DNA from: Methanoregulaceae archaeon
GTDB lineage: Archaea; Halobacteriota; Methanomicrobia; Methanomicrobiales; Methanospirillaceae
NCBI GenBank assembly: GCA_021371995.1
Contig: JAJFVA010000010.1
Location: forward strand, 1 to 64,000
Length of the DNA stretch: 64,000 bases
Direction of reading: 5' to 3'
The notes beneath the pieces were generated by a model, which saw nothing but the letters and a program-made list of their open reading frames with translations, was not told the DNA's origin and ran no database searches. This document shows, one piece after another, positions 62,464 to 64,000 of the stretch (position 1 is its first letter; the number at the start of each line of letters is the position of its first letter). Made by a program: the position numbers and the translations under genes.

Positions 62464-62648
62464 ACAGTACGTTCCCCCGGGCTCCTCTTCTGATGATTGG
62501 GCTGCCTGATCTTTAAACCAATGGATTGCATACCGAGAGGATCTGTGCCAGCATGGTTTCAGGGTCAGGGCGAAGCGGGGATTCTAGCCCTTACGACAGA
62601 GGCAAGTAATGATATTAATGAGAAGCGAGAATAGTAATGACGCGTTGA

Positions 62649-63254
62649 ATGATGAACAGGCGGGTTAATGAGGAGTATATCCTCCTTTTTTTCGAGTTGT
62701 TGTTCCTTGGATTTGCCTACCAGGCAATCGTAATAGAGGATACAACAAGATTTTATGTTGTCATTGCCTCCATGCTCCTCATTCTTGTCCCGCTTCTCGC
62801 GGAAAGGAAGTTTGCTATCAGCCTGCCCGCCGGAACAAAGGCATTGATTGCATTCGCCCTCTTTCTCCATGTTGCCGGGGGAATCAACCGCTGGTACTGG
62901 AAATTTATGCCCTATTACGACAAGTTCGCGCATATCGTCTCCGCCTTCGCTCTCGGGCTGGTAATCTTCTCTTTCTTCCTTCTCCTCGATTACTGGGAGA
63001 TCCGGATGCAGCCTTCCCGTATATATGCCGGGATCTTTATTTTCGTTCTCATATTTGGTGTCAGCTGGGAGATAGGTGAATACTACATCGATGTGCTCGT
63101 AAAATCATCGTATAATAACGGAATTACGGATTCCATCCTTGATGTAATCTCAAATATCATTGGGTCCCTCCTGGCGATTGCATTAGCATGCCATGCACTG
63201 AAGCAGGTGCCCGAGAGTGAATACCCCTCCTCCCTGCTGAAGCCAGGGGTGTAA
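62649..63254 (+). CDS. DUF2238-like (YjdF-type) membrane protein
   Basis: A 201-residue protein with six membrane segments. MPYYDKFAHIVSAFALGLV, GVSWEIGEYYIDVL and NNGITDSILDVISNIIGSLL match the Y-D-K-x-x-H, E-x-x-E and D-x-x-x-D features of DUF2238/YjdF. Function unknown. Divergent from the nitrogenase-like gene. Confidence 0.75.
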   Translation: MMNRRVNEEYILLFFELLFLGFAYQAIVIEDTTRFYVVIASMLLILVPLLAERKFAISLPAGTKALIAFALFLHVAGGINRWYWKFMPYYDKFAHIVSAFALGLVIFSFFLLLDYWEIRMQPSRIYAGIFIFVLIFGVSWEIGEYYIDVLVKSSYNNGITDSILDVISNIIGSLLAIALACHALKQVPESEYPSSLLKPGV

Positions 63255-63402
63255 CCGATTGTGCAATCTGCATGACAATTTTTCCAGAAATCTGAAGCCA
63301 GGAGATATTCCATCCTTCATGAAAAAGGAGGATAGATTCGTCCCACTATAACAAGGGTCGATTAAAGGAATTTCCGGATAAATCCGGAACGGTCCATTCC
63401 TG

Positions 63403-64000
63403 TTACATAAAACTGTTAATTCCCATGGCCAGCGCAACTACTGCAAAAAGAAGGCCGATACAGATCCTGAGTACCCTTTCCGGAGCCCGTGGGGCGAGAC
63501 GTGCCCCGAGATAGCCACCAATCACTGCCCCGCATGAAAAGAGGGATGCATACCAGATGTTCACATGGCCGAGTATTGCATGGATTCCGCCGCCCGTAAC
63601 TGAAGTACAGAGAACCACCAGGGTGGAGGTTGCTGTTGCGAAGTGGACCGGCATTCCGGCTGTTACCAGCGCAGGTACATTGATCACCCCGCCGCCTATT
63701 CCGATCAGACCGCTGGCGAGTCCGGAAAAAAGCCCCCATGCAAGATAATGGAGATGAAAAATCCTGTGCCTTGCGGTGACCGAGAAACAGTCATAACAGA
63801 CCTCATCACAGGCAGGTCCGCATTCAATCGGCCGGATAAGTGGAAATGAAGGGAAAAGAAGTTTGATTGAAAGGAGTCCGACTATCAGGGAGAAGAGAAC
63901 CCCTATGAGAGCGCCCGGAATGATAGCAGTCGCATATGCCCCTATCATCGCACCAGCTATGCCCGGGATGACGAGAAAGAGTGCACTCCGGAAGAAGACC
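63403..64000 (-). CDS. TauE/SafE family sulfite/anion permease (partial, runs off right edge)
   Basis: The minus-strand frame stays open from its stop at 63403 to the window edge (RSALFLVIPGIAGAMIGAYA reads through position 63948), so the N-terminus is missing. GLFSGLASGLIGIGGGVINVP and the second-half repeat SCGAVIGGYLGARLAPRAPE are the TauE/SafE marks. About 199 residues and five or six membrane segments are visible. A Cys cluster (CGPACDEVCYDC) in the loop between halves is unusual for the family. Confidence 0.88.
   Translation of the reverse strand, partial: VFFRSALFLVIPGIAGAMIGAYATAIIPGALIGVLFSLIVGLLSIKLLFPSFPLIRPIECGPACDEVCYDCFSVTARHRIFHLHYLAWGLFSGLASGLIGIGGGVINVPALVTAGMPVHFATATSTLVVLCTSVTGGGIHAILGHVNIWYASLFSCGAVIGGYLGARLAPRAPERVLRICIGLLFAVVALAMGINSFM

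Noticed and set aside
1-64000. CRISPR array, insertion sequence, prophage or rRNA genes
   Set aside because: I saw no regularly spaced direct repeats, no transposase or integrase-like protein, no phage structural genes and no rRNA sequence.

Overview
The window reads as chromosomal DNA of a hydrogenotrophic methanogen of the order Methanomicrobiales (Methanoregula/Methanosphaerula-like; this placement is inference from gene content, no alignment was run). Supporting signs are an archaeal A1Ao ATP synthase operon in the order HIKECFABD, a six-subunit Ech hydrogenase, archaeal-type phosphopantetheine adenylyltransferase, DGGGP synthase, Trm1, pyrBI, ADP-forming acyl-CoA synthetase, a stand-alone HdrA-like protein, and TATA-box promoters. 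There are 57 intact protein genes, two genes cut by the window edges, several genes that look frame-shifted, and one tRNA.

Layout. 1-18 kb is mostly housekeeping: a secreted C39-like peptidase cut by the left edge, trm1 divergent from tRNA-Arg(CCT), a UbiA prenyltransferase, DUF116, mtnA, HdrA-like, gamma-carbonic anhydrase-like, coaD, a TPR protein, pyrBI, an Rsm22-like methyltransferase and a fused ADP-forming acyl-CoA synthetase. It ends with a two-gene unit of an FHA-winged-helix protein and a five-TM Ser/Thr kinase. 19-42.5 kb is a bioenergetic island on the minus strand: echABCDEF, a complete A1Ao ATP synthase, then a second, bacterial-style V-type ATPase (E-DUF2764-A-B-D-I-K). A small tandem paralog family sits between Ech and the first ATPase, and a double universal-stress protein between the two ATPases. 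42.8-55.4 kb is more accessory: a LIV-type amino-acid ABC importer in two convergent units (livGF and livKHM), an aldehyde dehydrogenase, DUF523/DUF1722, a small membrane transporter, mntP and an AMP-forming acyl-CoA synthetase. 55.5-64 kb holds tspO, an agmatine-to-putrescine pair (aguB-aguA), a PHP-domain protein with dinB, an orphan nitrogenase-component-1-like protein, a DUF2238-like membrane protein, and a TauE/SafE permease cut by the right edge.

The main observations are these. (1) A palindrome TGCTAT-N3-ATAGCA lies at the promoters of livK and livG, exactly 18 nt before both start codons, and a degenerate copy lies before the acyl-CoA synthetase; this suggests a shared regulon. (2) The second ATPase has the gene set of bacterial V-type enzymes and a rotor subunit that keeps the sodium-ligand pattern known from Enterococcus NtpK. 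(3) There is an orphan NifD/NifE-like protein whose N-terminus seems to continue upstream through a frameshift. (4) A membrane kinase is encoded next to an FHA-containing DNA-binding protein. (5) Five genes (near 24.9, 47.9, 51.3, 53.5 and 62.5 kb) each look repairable by deleting one base, mostly in a homopolymer, so sequencing error must be separated from real decay.
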